Below, piece by piece: positions 25,463-34,475 of a DNA stretch of 46,717 nucleotides. Source of the DNA: Streptomyces himastatinicus ATCC 53653 (lineage in GTDB: Bacteria > Actinomycetota > Actinomycetes > Streptomycetales > Streptomycetaceae); the NCBI RefSeq assembly GCF_000158915.1, contig NZ_GG657754.1, forward strand, positions 3,500,878 through 3,547,594, written 5' to 3'. Each line of letters starts with the position of its first letter. The first letter of the stretch is position 1. Under the pieces are notes generated by a model, which was not told where the DNA came from, made no database searches, and saw only the letters and a list, made by a program, of their open reading frames with translations. Made by a program: the position numbers and the translations under genes.

Positions 25463-26196
25463 GGGTCCCGCTCCGGCTTCGCGAGCAGGATGCCCAGGCG
25501 GCGCACGACGTCGACCTGGGCGGGGTTGTAGAGGTCCCTGAGGGCCTTGTCGATCGTCCGTTTGGCGAACCCCTCACCACGCGGGGCATCGGCGCGCAGC
25601 GTACTCAACCCCGGGTGCTGCCGGTGCATTGAGCGCACGCTCGGGACCATGCGCTCGGCCAGGTCGGCGCGGGTCCGCTCATCGGCGTCGGCGGGTAACT
25701 TCTCGAACTCCTCACCGACGGGACCGATGGTGGGATTCTCCAGGTAGTCGGTGTAGGCATCCATGCCCTCCGGGCCGAGCACCGCACCCATGACGGTGAC
25801 GAACGAGCGGTCCGCTTCGGGCATCGGGGTGTCCGCCGCCGCGGTGAACTCGGGTGGCAGGTCGGTCGGCGCCGCCTTGTGCAGGATGAGACTCAGCTCC
25901 GCCCTGGCCCGCTGCAGCCGTTCGATCGTGGCCGCCAGTTCGGCGTCGACGGCGCGCAACGCTTCCTCCGGGCGGTGGCCGTCGGCGGCGCCCATTTCGG
26001 CGATCCGGGACAGGGAGAACCCCAGGTCCACGAGGCGCTTGATCCGCAGCAACTTGACGAGGTGGGCCACCCCGTACTGCTTGTAGCCGTTGGCGCGGCG
26101 TTCCGGCTCGGCGAGCAGACCGACCTCGTGGTAATGCCGTACCGCACGCAGGCTGGTGCCCGCGAGCTCGGCGATCTCACGCGTGCTCCACGCCAC
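25459..26196 (-). CDS. MerR-family regulator
   Basis: 245 residues if it starts at GTG 26196 (VAWSTREIAELAGTS); a GTG at 26217 adds 7 residues. The winged helix is at about 3-70 (STREIAELAGTSLRAVRHYHEVGLLAEPERRANGYKQYG), with a coiled dimer helix to about 115. The C-terminal 130 residues form a helical effector domain with no cysteines, so a metal or thiol sensor is unlikely. No adjacent target gene is obvious; the neighbour upstream is separated by about 370 bp. Confidence 0.9.
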   Translation of the reverse strand: MAWSTREIAELAGTSLRAVRHYHEVGLLAEPERRANGYKQYGVAHLVKLLRIKRLVDLGFSLSRIAEMGAADGHRPEEALRAVDAELAATIERLQRARAELSLILHKAAPTDLPPEFTAAADTPMPEADRSFVTVMGAVLGPEGMDAYTDYLENPTIGPVGEEFEKLPADADERTRADLAERMVPSVRSMHRQHPGLSTLRADAPRGEGFAKRTIDKALRDLYNPAQVDVVRRLGILLAKPERDP

Positions 26197-26217
26197 GACG
26201 CTCTCACTCCGTCCCAC

Positions 26218-26567
26218 CGCCGGGTCTCGGCACGGTCACTCCGACGCCCCCGGCCGAATGCATGCCCTCAGCACACAGTCGAAACACGACCGCGTCCGGC
26301 CAAGTGCCCCACCTCACAGGGCTCGTGGATTGAGTGTGCCGCGACGGCATGGTTTCTCCTGTTCCCGACTGGCCCGCCAGCCACAACAGAAACGGGGAGA
26401 CGTTGGCCACGTTGCTGTCCGTTGTCGGCTTCACGCCGCGCCCGGAGGTGCCGAGGTTGCAACCGGCGCTTCGCCAGTGGCGGCTGCTGACAACAGGAGC
26501 AGCAGAAGGCTGCGGACCAGCACGCCGAATCCTCCTCAGCGTTACGGCCGAGAGCGAAGGTGAAGAA
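26218..26567. other. Intergenic region, about 350 bp
   Basis: Between the MerR gene and the protease-fusion gene. It is slightly less GC-rich than its surroundings. An open frame continues upstream of the protease gene start (to an ATG at 26334), but it lacks the G/C third-position pattern and a signal peptide, so I read it as non-coding. No clear promoter, palindrome or RNA element was found. Confidence 0.4.
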
Positions 26568-28931
26568 GTGAAGAGCATGCGCAAAATGAGACGCCGAGCG
26601 CCGCGGGTGCTCCTGGCGTCCGCCATGGCCGGTGTCCTGGCTGCAGGAGTGCTGCTGGGCACGGCGGCCCCGGGCAACGCCATCGAGGGGGGCTGGGAGG
26701 TCGACCACGGCAAGTTCGAGCGCACCGATATGGCACAGATCTGGGTGCGTGAGGGCAGGGACGAGCGGTTCCTCTGCTCAGGGACTGTCACGAGCAAGAA
26801 CAAAATTCTGACAGCCGAGCACTGCTTCAATCGCGTCAACGATCTGAAGAAGGTTTTCGCGATGGTGCCTGTCAAGAAGCTTGGCGAGGCGGGCTCTGAA
26901 GTCAGCGTCATCCGCAAGGTCAGCCGAGGCGATCTGGCGGTGCTCACTATGAATACGAAGAAGCTGAACCTCTGGGGAGCGAAACCCGCCGAGCTGGGGC
27001 CGAACAGGCCCCCGGAGGTGAAGGATCAGACCAGCTCCTATGGGTGGGGCAAGACCTGTGAGTACTGTGGCCCGGCCCCATGGCTCAAGGGCATCACCAC
27101 CAGGGTGATCGACAACGGGCCGCTGCCTGACGCCAAGGGCGGTCTTGGCTACCGGGTCCGGGCCTTTAAGGGCCGCATCTGGCCGGGAGACTCCGGCGGG
27201 CCGAACGGCTACTGGGTCGGCGACCAGCGGGTGGTGACCGGAGTGGCCTCGACCGCCAGGCGCTGGGGCGCTCCCGAGGCAACCATGTCCGCGACCTACG
27301 ACAAGGAAGGTTTGTGCAATCCCGACAAAACCTGCGTCTATGACTGGCTGCAGGATGAGGCCGGGATGAAGGTCCACAACTCCGGGCTGCACAAGCGGAG
27401 CCTCCGCGTGATGCCGCTGGGTGACTCGATCACCTATGGCAAGGAGAGTTCCGACGGGACCGGCTACCGCGACGAGCTGTACGACGCTCTCGAAGACCCG
27501 GCCGGTGGGCAGCAGGTCAACTTCGTCGGCTCCGTGCGCGCGGGAAAGTTGTCCGACCGGGACAATGAGGGCCATCCGGGGAAGCGCATCGATGAGATCG
27601 CGGGGCACGCCAAGTGCTACGTACCCCGGTACCAGCCGAACGTGATCACCCTGCATGCCGGGACCAACGACGTCAACCAGGAGTACGAACTCTCAACGGC
27701 GCCCCAGCGCATGAAGAAACTGATCACAGACGCGCTGGAGGACTCACCGAAGGCGGTGGTCGTGGTCGCGAAGGTCATCCCGACCGGGAAAGCCGGTCTG
27801 CAGCCCCGCATCGACGCGTTCAACGCCAAGCTGCCCGGCATCGTCTCCGACCTCCGTGCGGACGGCAAGCACGTGGTGCTGGTGGACACCAGTGACGTCA
27901 AGGTCGGCGACGGCCTCCAGGACGACGCCCACCCCAACGACCACGGCTACGCGAAACTCGGCTACGACTTCCAAAGCGGCATCATGGAAGCTGCGGACCG
28001 AGATTGGATCAAGAAGCCCGACCCGCAGAAGCCGGCCACCGCATGCGATCCGGACGACCCGGATGAGGACCAGAGCAAGGCGGGACCGGGCTGGCGGGCG
28101 CTGGGTGTCGTCGCCCCCGGAATGGACTATCCCTCGGGCCGTACCGACCTCGCGGACCTCGACGGCGACGGTCGCGACGACTATGTGCGCGTCGACGAGA
28201 AGAACCGCACGCTGCGCATCGCCCTGAACCGCGAGAGCAAGAAGCCCGGCTTCCCGCAGTGGAAGGAAGTGGGCACCGATGTCTCCGACAACCTCGGTCT
28301 GATCTGGGACAAGGGCTGGAAACTCCACTTCGCCGACGTCGACGGAGACGGCATGGACGACATCAACGTGGTCCCGCCCTCGGACTCCAAGGAAGCGGTG
28401 CGGAACATCCTGAACCAGGGCCTGACGAGCAGCGGTCGCGACATCCTGTGGAGCGGCCCCGGACCGATCGGCCTGACCCTGGACCACGTCCCGCAGGAAG
28501 CCGTCCGGTTCGCCGATGTCAACGGCGACGGCCGCGACGACTACCTCAGGGTCGGTGAGAACGGCTCCGTCCACGCCTACTACAACCTCCCCGAGGACAA
28601 CGGCTTCGGGTGGAACTGGAAGGAGCACCGGAACTGGGCGCCCGGCGTCTTCTACGGCTCCCGGGAAAGGGTTCGTCTGGCGGACGTCAACGGTGACGAC
28701 AAGGCCGACTACCTCATGGTCGGCAGGCGCGGGGCCGTGCACGCCTACATCAACAACGGTGGCCGGGGCCACGGTGGCTTCACCGAGCACCGCAACTTCG
28801 TCAGGGAGACCGGATTCCCCGGTGACGAGGTGGCGTTGCGCGACATCAGCGGCGACGGAAGGGCCGACTACACCGTCGTCTACGACGGCGGATCCGTCCG
28901 GGCCTGGCTCAACCGGGACGGCAACACCTAG
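26568..28931 (+). CDS. Secreted trypsin-like protease / SGNH esterase / FG-GAP fusion
   Basis: 787 residues from GTG 26568 (AAGG 7 bases upstream; ATG 26577 is an alternative). Signal peptide about 1-38. Domain 1 (about 39-265) is an S1 serine protease with H85 (LTAEHC), D122 (GDLAVL) and S209 (PGDSGGP). Domain 2 (about 278-480) is an SGNH/GDSL hydrolase with S287 (GDSITYG), N367 (HAGTND) and D452/H455 (DDAHP). Domain 3 (about 515-787) is an FG-GAP/VCBS-like propeller with several DxDGDGxxD calcium loops (DLDGDGRDDY, DVDGDGMDD, DVNGDGRDDY). All catalytic residues are present. The first third uses more A/T-ending codons than the neighbours. Confidence 0.88.
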   Translation: MKSMRKMRRRAPRVLLASAMAGVLAAGVLLGTAAPGNAIEGGWEVDHGKFERTDMAQIWVREGRDERFLCSGTVTSKNKILTAEHCFNRVNDLKKVFAMVPVKKLGEAGSEVSVIRKVSRGDLAVLTMNTKKLNLWGAKPAELGPNRPPEVKDQTSSYGWGKTCEYCGPAPWLKGITTRVIDNGPLPDAKGGLGYRVRAFKGRIWPGDSGGPNGYWVGDQRVVTGVASTARRWGAPEATMSATYDKEGLCNPDKTCVYDWLQDEAGMKVHNSGLHKRSLRVMPLGDSITYGKESSDGTGYRDELYDALEDPAGGQQVNFVGSVRAGKLSDRDNEGHPGKRIDEIAGHAKCYVPRYQPNVITLHAGTNDVNQEYELSTAPQRMKKLITDALEDSPKAVVVVAKVIPTGKAGLQPRIDAFNAKLPGIVSDLRADGKHVVLVDTSDVKVGDGLQDDAHPNDHGYAKLGYDFQSGIMEAADRDWIKKPDPQKPATACDPDDPDEDQSKAGPGWRALGVVAPGMDYPSGRTDLADLDGDGRDDYVRVDEKNRTLRIALNRESKKPGFPQWKEVGTDVSDNLGLIWDKGWKLHFADVDGDGMDDINVVPPSDSKEAVRNILNQGLTSSGRDILWSGPGPIGLTLDHVPQEAVRFADVNGDGRDDYLRVGENGSVHAYYNLPEDNGFGWNWKEHRNWAPGVFYGSRERVRLADVNGDDKADYLMVGRRGAVHAYINNGGRGHGGFTEHRNFVRETGFPGDEVALRDISGDGRADYTVVYDGGSVRAWLNRDGNT

Positions 28932-28977
28932 AGCCGCCACCGGATGACCCCGCGGGGCCTGGTGCGTACAGCCACCG

Positions 28978-28993
28978 GGCCCCGATCGGGGCC
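28978..28993. terminator. Palindrome after the protease-fusion gene
   Basis: GGCCCCGATCGGGGCC is a perfect 16-bp palindrome (6-bp stem, GATC loop) 46 bp after the stop, a modest terminator candidate. Confidence 0.45.
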
Positions 28994-29036
28994 GTCCTAC
29001 GTCGCGGTGTCAGCGGCGGCTGCTTGAATCCTCCGC

Positions 29037-29876
29037 ATGGAACCGAACGCCACGCTCACCGCCCTGCGCGACTTCTGCGCCGAACGTCTCGGCGCGGATC
29101 TCGCGGACCGCTTCGTCCGTCTCGCCCGGCCGGGCTTCGCGCTCACCGAGGCCGGGCCGGGTGAGGCCGCGGGTCGCAGCCGGTTCGGTGGGCGAGCCAT
29201 GCTCGAACCGGGCACGGAATGGCCGACCTGCGACGGCTTTCCGCTGAGCCTGATCGCCGTCCTCGACACGGACGCCCTGGCGCCCTGGCTCGACGGCGTA
29301 CTCCCGGCCGGGACGGGCCTGCTCAACTTCTTCTACCTCGACAGCGACTCGGAGCATGCCGACCCGGCCGCCATGGAGGTTTCCCGAAAGCTCGACTACC
29401 TCGACCCGCAGCCGGGGCGGGTGATCGCGGCCCGCTCCGCGCATGCCGTGGAGACGGCCCCGCCCGCCCGGTCGAGCGTCTTCGATCCGGTGCCGTGGGC
29501 GGCGTCCCCGGGGTTCGCCTTCCCCGACACCTATGACCCGGCGTGGAAGGCCCTCGACCTGGGGCCTGACGTCGACGACATGGCCAGGGTCATGCCCGAC
29601 ACGTACATATACGACCTGCTGACCGACTGGTCGGAGCGGCCGGGCGCGCTGGACTCCGAGGACATCGCCTTCGGCCGACCGGAATTCCCCACCGGCAGCG
29701 CCCCGCTGCTGCCGAACGACGACGACCCGAACCTCTACCACCACCTGCTCCAGCTGTCCGGGCAGGGCGAGTGGTACATCGGCGGCGACGGCGGCTGGAT
29801 GCACTGGTCGATCCCCACCGAGGCGCTCCGGGCCGGAGACTTCAGCCGGGCGATACCGACCCCCGACATCTGGTGA
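29037..29876 (+). CDS. DUF1963 (YwqG-like) protein
   Basis: 279 residues, cytoplasmic. It has the DUF1963 layout: GGRAMLEPGTEWPTCDGFPLSLIAVLD near the N terminus, LNFFYLDSDS in the middle, and LLQLSGQGEWYIGGDGGWMHWSIPTEAL at the C terminus. The function of the family is unknown; YwqG-like genes often sit beside toxin or immunity genes, but nothing of that kind is next to it here. Confidence 0.85.
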   Translation: MEPNATLTALRDFCAERLGADLADRFVRLARPGFALTEAGPGEAAGRSRFGGRAMLEPGTEWPTCDGFPLSLIAVLDTDALAPWLDGVLPAGTGLLNFFYLDSDSEHADPAAMEVSRKLDYLDPQPGRVIAARSAHAVETAPPARSSVFDPVPWAASPGFAFPDTYDPAWKALDLGPDVDDMARVMPDTYIYDLLTDWSERPGALDSEDIAFGRPEFPTGSAPLLPNDDDPNLYHHLLQLSGQGEWYIGGDGGWMHWSIPTEALRAGDFSRAIPTPDIW

Positions 29877-29909
29877 ACGGTCGGTCTGCCGGGGATGAAA
29901 CGCACAGGC

Positions 29910-30905
29910 TCAGGGCGCCTGGAGCGGCTCTGTCCGGGCCGGTTCAGGGGCGCGGTGGGCGCGGCGGTAGGCCAGTGGGGACAGGCCGAGGTGGGTGTGG
30001 AAGTGCTTGCGCAGCGCGACAGGATCCCCGAAGCCGCAGGCGGTGGCGATGCGCGCGACGGTCAGGTCGCTGGACTCCAGCAGGCGGCGCGCCTGGGTCA
30101 GGCGGCTTTGCACCAGCCATTGGAGGGGGCTCGTGCCCACCTCGGCGCGGAACCGCCGGGTGAAGGTGCGCTCGCTCATATGGGCGTGGCGGGCCATGTC
30201 CCCCAGCGTGAGCGGTTCGGCCAGCCGGCCCAGCGCCCACTGGCGGGTGGCCGAGGTGGAACGGTCGGCGTCCTTCGGCACCGGGTGCTCGATGAACTGC
30301 GCCTGGCCGCCCTCGCGCCATGGAGCCACCACGCATCGTCGCGCCGCGGAGGTGGCCACGGTCGCGCCGTGGTCACTGCGGACCAGGTGGACGAACAGGT
30401 CGATGCCGGCCGCCCCGCCGGCGGCTGTCAGGATGCGTCCGTTGTCGACGAACAGCACATCCGGATCGACCTCGACGTCGGGGAACAGCCGGGTGAACGG
30501 GCCGCACAGCGCCCAATGGGTGGTGGCCCGCAGTCCGTTCAGCAGGCCGGCCGCCGCGAGCAGGAATGACGAGGTGCACAGGCTGACGATGCGGGTCTCG
30601 GGCCCGATCCGGGCGAAGGCCGCGGCGACCCGGGCGGGCAGCTCGCCGGTGGCCAGCAGATGTTCGTCGGGCTCCTGGGTGGCGATCACCACGGTGTCCG
30701 CACCCTCCAGGAGCGACTCGTCGTCGTCGACGACGATCCGGAAGCCCTCGTTCGTGCGGACCGGCCGGCCGCCGAGCGAGCAGGTCGTCACGGAATAGAG
30801 CCGCGCCCCGGCCGGGTCGAGGGCCTCGTTGAGCACCCGGGCCGCGATACCCAGGTCCATCGGCATGACCCCGTCCAGGGCGAGAACGGCAACACGATGC
30901 GGCAT
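29910..30905 (-). CDS. GlxA-type regulator: DJ-1/PfpI domain plus AraC HTH
   Basis: 331 residues from MPHRVAVLALDGVMPMDLG (30905); a GTG at 30944 is an alternative. An amidotransferase-like DJ-1/PfpI domain (about 3-185, with C at the IVSLCTSSF nucleophile elbow) is followed by an AraC/XylS double HTH (about 225-320: MSERTFTRRFRAEVGTSPLQWL, ATACGFGDPVALRKHFHTHLGLSP). It is divergent from the oxidoreductase pair at 31034-32973 and presumably controls them. Confidence 0.92.
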   Translation of the reverse strand: MPHRVAVLALDGVMPMDLGIAARVLNEALDPAGARLYSVTTCSLGGRPVRTNEGFRIVVDDDESLLEGADTVVIATQEPDEHLLATGELPARVAAAFARIGPETRIVSLCTSSFLLAAAGLLNGLRATTHWALCGPFTRLFPDVEVDPDVLFVDNGRILTAAGGAAGIDLFVHLVRSDHGATVATSAARRCVVAPWREGGQAQFIEHPVPKDADRSTSATRQWALGRLAEPLTLGDMARHAHMSERTFTRRFRAEVGTSPLQWLVQSRLTQARRLLESSDLTVARIATACGFGDPVALRKHFHTHLGLSPLAYRRAHRAPEPARTEPLQAP

Positions 30906-30919
30906 GGCCGGAATGGTAC

Positions 30920-30933
30920 GACAGGTGGCTGTC
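30920..30933. promoter_or_regulatory. Inverted repeat GACAG-GTGG-CTGTC
   Basis: A perfect 5-bp-arm inverted repeat lies 15 bp upstream of the GlxA-type regulator start, in the region divergent to the oxidoreductase operon. It is short, so support is weak. Confidence 0.3.
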
Positions 30934-31033
30934 CGGCCACTCACGGCGTCCCTGGGTGTCAGCGAGGCTGGAACGTGCCGGGGCTCCTGGACCCGGGCTG
31001 AAAACGCATGAAGCGGATGTGAGCGAGGAGAGT

Positions 31034-31996
31034 ATGAGCGAGCAGTCGATGCGCGCCGTCACCATCGAGGAGTTCGGCGGACCGGACGTGCTGACCACCG
31101 GCCGGGTGGCGCGTCCCGCGCCACTGCCGACCGAGGTGCTGGTGCGTGTGCACGCTGCCGGAATCAACCCGGTGGACTGGAAGACCCGCGCCGGTCACGG
31201 TATGGCCGGGCTACAGACGCTGCCGCTGATCCTCGGCTGGGACGTCTCCGGCGTCGTCGAGGAGGTCGGCTTCGGGGTCACGACGCTCGCACCCGGCGAC
31301 GAGGTCTACGCCATGCCGTGGTTCCCGCGCCCGGCCGGTGGTTACGCCGATTTCGTCACGGCACCGTCCCGCCAGTTCGCCCGCAAGCCGGCCTCGCTCT
31401 CGCACGTCGAGGCCGCGGCTCTGCCGCTCGCCGCGCTCACGGCCTGGCAGGCCCTGGTCGACACGGCGCGCGTCACCGGCGGGCAGCGGGTGCTGGTGCA
31501 CGCCGGAGCCGGTGGCGTGGGGCACTTGGCCGTGCAGTTCGCCAAGCACCTCGGCGCCGAGGTGATCGCGACCGCCCGCGAACCCCGGCACACCTGGCTC
31601 AGGGAACTGGGGGCGGACGAGACGATCGACTACACCCGACAGCGGTTCGAGGAGGCCACCGGCGAGGTCGATGTCGTCATCGACCTGATCGGCGCCGCGG
31701 ACGACACCGACGTGCGATCGGTGTCGGTGACCCGCCGGGGCGGACTGATCGTCTCCATCCCGGGCGGCGTCTCGGACCCCCTGGCCGCCACGGCCGCACA
31801 GGCGGGGGTGCGCACCAGCCCGCTGCTGGTCGAGCCGGACGCCGCCGCTCTGACGGCCATCGCCGGCCTGGTCGACTCCGGTGCGGTCCGGGTCGAGGTC
31901 GAACGCACCTTCCCCCTGGAGCAGGCCGCCGAGGCGCACCGGCTGGGTGAGACCAACCGCACCCGCGGCAAGCTCGTGCTGGAGGTGGCGCGGTGA
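31034..31996 (+). CDS. Zinc-independent quinone oxidoreductase-type alcohol dehydrogenase
   Basis: 320 residues, ATG behind GAGGAG. An MDR-superfamily enzyme: GroES-like domain at the N terminus (VHAAGINPVDWKTRAG), Rossmann motif HAGAGGVGHLAVQFAKHLGA near residue 155, and none of the zinc-binding Cys/His of true alcohol dehydrogenases, so it should be an NADPH quinone or enone reductase. Its stop overlaps the next gene (GTGA), showing translational coupling. Confidence 0.9.
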   Translation: MSEQSMRAVTIEEFGGPDVLTTGRVARPAPLPTEVLVRVHAAGINPVDWKTRAGHGMAGLQTLPLILGWDVSGVVEEVGFGVTTLAPGDEVYAMPWFPRPAGGYADFVTAPSRQFARKPASLSHVEAAALPLAALTAWQALVDTARVTGGQRVLVHAGAGGVGHLAVQFAKHLGAEVIATAREPRHTWLRELGADETIDYTRQRFEEATGEVDVVIDLIGAADDTDVRSVSVTRRGGLIVSIPGGVSDPLAATAAQAGVRTSPLLVEPDAAALTAIAGLVDSGAVRVEVERTFPLEQAAEAHRLGETNRTRGKLVLEVAR

Positions 31997-32973
31997 CGTC
32001 GACGACCGCACTCGTGGTGGGAGGCACCGGGGCCATGGGCGCCCGCGTGGTGCGCGCCCTCGCCGCACGGACCGGCACCGTCGTGCGGGTGCTGACGCGG
32101 AACCCGTCCTCGGAGCGGGCCCGTGCCCTGGTCGAGGACACCCCCGGTGACGTGCGGCCGGTCCGCGGCGACCTGGACGACGAGCAGTCCCTGAAGGCCG
32201 CCTTCCACGGTGTCGACCAGGTCTTCTGCAATACCGACTTCTTCGCCACGGCCAGCCCTCGGCAGGAGTACGCACAGGGGCTGCGGGCGCTGCGCGCGGC
32301 GCAGGAAGCCGGGGTGGACCGGTTCGTCTGGTCGTCACTGGACTACGCCGCCGTCCTCACCGACGGGCGTATCCCGGTCCCGCACTACGACGCGAAGGCC
32401 GCGGTGGAGGCCCATATCGCGTTGCAGCGCTCCGAAGAGGCCATGCGGCAGGAGACCGACGGCTGGTACTCGCGGCACGTCGCCGTCCTGGTGACGGCGC
32501 CGTACTTCGAGAACCTGTACGGCCTGGCGCCGCAGCGGACCCGGCTGCCCGACGGACGTGAGGGCCTGGTGTTCGCCCTGCCGCTCGGCGAGGCCGGTCG
32601 CTGGCCCCTGATCGCCCTTGACGACATCGCCTTCTTCGCCCGCCATCAGCTCGACCACTGGGACGACTGGGGCGGCCGGACCCTGCGCATCGCCGCCGAC
32701 GCCCTCACCGGTGACCAGATCGCGGCGGTGTTCGAGAGGACGACCGGTGTGCCGAGCGTCTACCAGGCGGTGGACCTCGACGAGTTCAGCCGGTCCCTCC
32801 CAGGGGTCGGCCACGACCTGGCCGCGATGTTCGCCTTCTTCCAGGACCGCGACCTCCTCTCCCGGGACCGGGACCTGGAGGCCCTGCGCGCCCTGCACCC
32901 CGAACTGGCCACCTTCGGCGACTGGTTGACCACCACGGGATGGGACGGGGGCCGCCGAGCGGTGGGGGGATAA
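31993..32973 (+). CDS. NmrA-family NAD(P)-binding protein
   Basis: 326 residues with an N-terminal Rossmann motif GGTGAMGARVVRAL and the NmrA-like features FVWSSLDYAAVLT and APYFENLYGL. It is coupled to the quinone oxidoreductase gene, so it probably acts in the same redox or detoxification step. Its stop codon lies in the loop of a G6/C6 hairpin. Confidence 0.87.
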   Translation: MTSTTALVVGGTGAMGARVVRALAARTGTVVRVLTRNPSSERARALVEDTPGDVRPVRGDLDDEQSLKAAFHGVDQVFCNTDFFATASPRQEYAQGLRALRAAQEAGVDRFVWSSLDYAAVLTDGRIPVPHYDAKAAVEAHIALQRSEEAMRQETDGWYSRHVAVLVTAPYFENLYGLAPQRTRLPDGREGLVFALPLGEAGRWPLIALDDIAFFARHQLDHWDDWGGRTLRIAADALTGDQIAAVFERTTGVPSVYQAVDLDEFSRSLPGVGHDLAAMFAFFQDRDLLSRDRDLEALRALHPELATFGDWLTTTGWDGGRRAVGG

Positions 32974-33004
32974 CCCCCCGGTGATCCGGCGGGCTGGCCG
33001 GATC
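32964..33004 (+). terminator. Double hairpin at the end of the oxidoreductase operon
   Basis: Hairpin 1: GGGGGG (32964-32969) and CCCCCC (32974-32979) with the loop ATAA, which holds the stop codon TAA. Hairpin 2: GATCCGGC (32983-32990) and GCCGGATC (32997-33004). Either could end transcription before the serine hydrolase gene. Confidence 0.55.
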
Positions 33005-33081
33005 CCCTTGTGATCTCCCGCGGAGAAGGATGAGCACCATCGTCATTCGCGACCGGGCGAGAGCCGCGAGGGAGAACGACT

Positions 33082-34335
33082 GTGTCGTCATACAGGGCAT
33101 CGAGCCGCCGGATCCTGCGTGGGGCGCTCACGCTGACGTTGGTGACGAGCATCAGCGGGTTGCTCGTCGGCTGCTCGCAAGCGGACTCGGGCACGACGAC
33201 GGTGGCGGCATCGGCCGACGGACGGTTGGCGGAACTCGCCCAAACTGCGGCGGACACGGGGTCCTTGGGCGTGATCGTCCGGGTGGACCGGGGCCGCGGG
33301 AGGCCCGTGGAGATCGCACGGCAGACCGCCTGGACCGAGGCCGACCATCGTCTCGCCGTGAACGACCGGTTCCGGATGGCGTCCAACACCAAGACCGTCG
33401 TCGCGACCCTCATCCTCCAGCTGGTCGCCGAGGGCGAGGTCGACCTGGCCGACCCGGTGGAGCAGTGGCTGCCGGGGCTGGTCGAGGGCGGGCGGGACAT
33501 CACCGTGAAGATGCTCCTCAACCACACCAGCGGACTGGGCGACTACCTGCTGACGCCGGAGTTCCTGCCCACCCTGACCGGGCAGGAGCGGCGCACCTGG
33601 CGGCCCGAGGAGCTTCTCGCGATCACCCCTCCGCAGGATCCCCCGACCGCTCCCGGCGAGAAGTACTCGTACAGCAACGCCAACTACGCGGCCCTCGGGC
33701 TGATCCTGGAGAAGGTCACCGGGAAGAGCCTGGCCCGCCTGATCGAGCAGAGGATCACGGGGCCGCTGGGGATGAACGACTCCTTCCTGGCCGCGAACGC
33801 CGACTTCGGCTCCGGGAAGAAGCACGCCACCGGCTACGAGCCGGGCTCCGAACGCCTCCGGCGCATCCTCGCTCCGACGGTGGAACTGCCCGAGGGCACC
33901 GGGTTCGCGGGCCCTGGGCGTCCGCACGACAACGTCGACACCAGCGACATCGACCCGAGCTGGGCGTGGGCGGCGGGAGGCATGGTCTCCACGGCGCGGG
34001 ACTGGCAGCGGTTCCAGACGGCGTTGATGTCCGGCAAGCTCCTGCCGAAGGCGCAGCTGGAGCAGATGCGGACGATGGTCACCGCACCCGAGGAGCGCGG
34101 CGCTTACGGACTGGGCCTGATGAAGGTGGACACTCCCTGCGGCACCGTCTGGGGCCACACCGGTGGTCAGCCCGGCTACTCCAGTGAGGTCTACACGGAC
34201 GGGAGCGGCCGCCGCAGTGTCGCGGTCCTGACCATCACCAACTTCGGCGACAAGGAGGCGAAGGCCGCCACCGCCAACAAGGCCCTGGTGGACACCGCGG
34301 TCTGCACCATGCTGGGCAAGCACCTCAGCGACTGA
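33082..34335 (+). CDS. Serine hydrolase lipoprotein (class C beta-lactamase / DD-peptidase fold)
   Basis: 417 residues, GTG behind GAGGGAGAA. The lipobox LLVGC gives lipidation near C31. Motifs of the serine beta-lactamase-like family are complete: SxxK as SNTK (RMASNTKTVV), YxN as YSNANY, and HTG (GHTGGQPGYS). Such proteins are usually DD-carboxypeptidase-like or esterase-like rather than resistance enzymes. It appears monocistronic. Confidence 0.9.
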   Translation: MSSYRASSRRILRGALTLTLVTSISGLLVGCSQADSGTTTVAASADGRLAELAQTAADTGSLGVIVRVDRGRGRPVEIARQTAWTEADHRLAVNDRFRMASNTKTVVATLILQLVAEGEVDLADPVEQWLPGLVEGGRDITVKMLLNHTSGLGDYLLTPEFLPTLTGQERRTWRPEELLAITPPQDPPTAPGEKYSYSNANYAALGLILEKVTGKSLARLIEQRITGPLGMNDSFLAANADFGSGKKHATGYEPGSERLRRILAPTVELPEGTGFAGPGRPHDNVDTSDIDPSWAWAAGGMVSTARDWQRFQTALMSGKLLPKAQLEQMRTMVTAPEERGAYGLGLMKVDTPCGTVWGHTGGQPGYSSEVYTDGSGRRSVAVLTITNFGDKEAKAATANKALVDTAVCTMLGKHLSD

Positions 34336-34336
34336 T

Positions 34337-34364
34337 TGTGCACTATATGCACAGCCTGTGCACA
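34337..34364. promoter_or_regulatory. Operator cluster upstream of the KDG operon
   Basis: TGTGCA-CTATA-TGCACA (34337-34353) is a perfect inverted repeat, followed 3 bp later by the palindrome TGTGCACA (34357-34364), so the half-site TGTGCA occurs four times in 28 bp. The likely binder is the IclR-family regulator encoded in the operon, whose relatives use short AT-rich inverted repeats. Confidence 0.6.
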
Positions 34365-34475
34365 AAATGCTTGGGGTGAGGTTAACGTAGCCGCATCACC
34401 TCGGGCGGCACAGAGCCTCGCGGCGTCATAGCGCCGTACGACAGTCGGCGTGCGCCCCCGCGCAAGGGAGCACGC

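Noticed and set aside
26334..26567. Upstream extension of the protease-fusion gene
   Set aside because: No G/C third-position bias, no ribosome binding site, and it would bury the signal peptide 78 residues inside the protein.
33082..34335. Antibiotic-resistance beta-lactamase
   Set aside because: The fold is class C-like, but such chromosomal lipoproteins are mostly DD-peptidase- or esterase-like; nothing here supports a resistance role.
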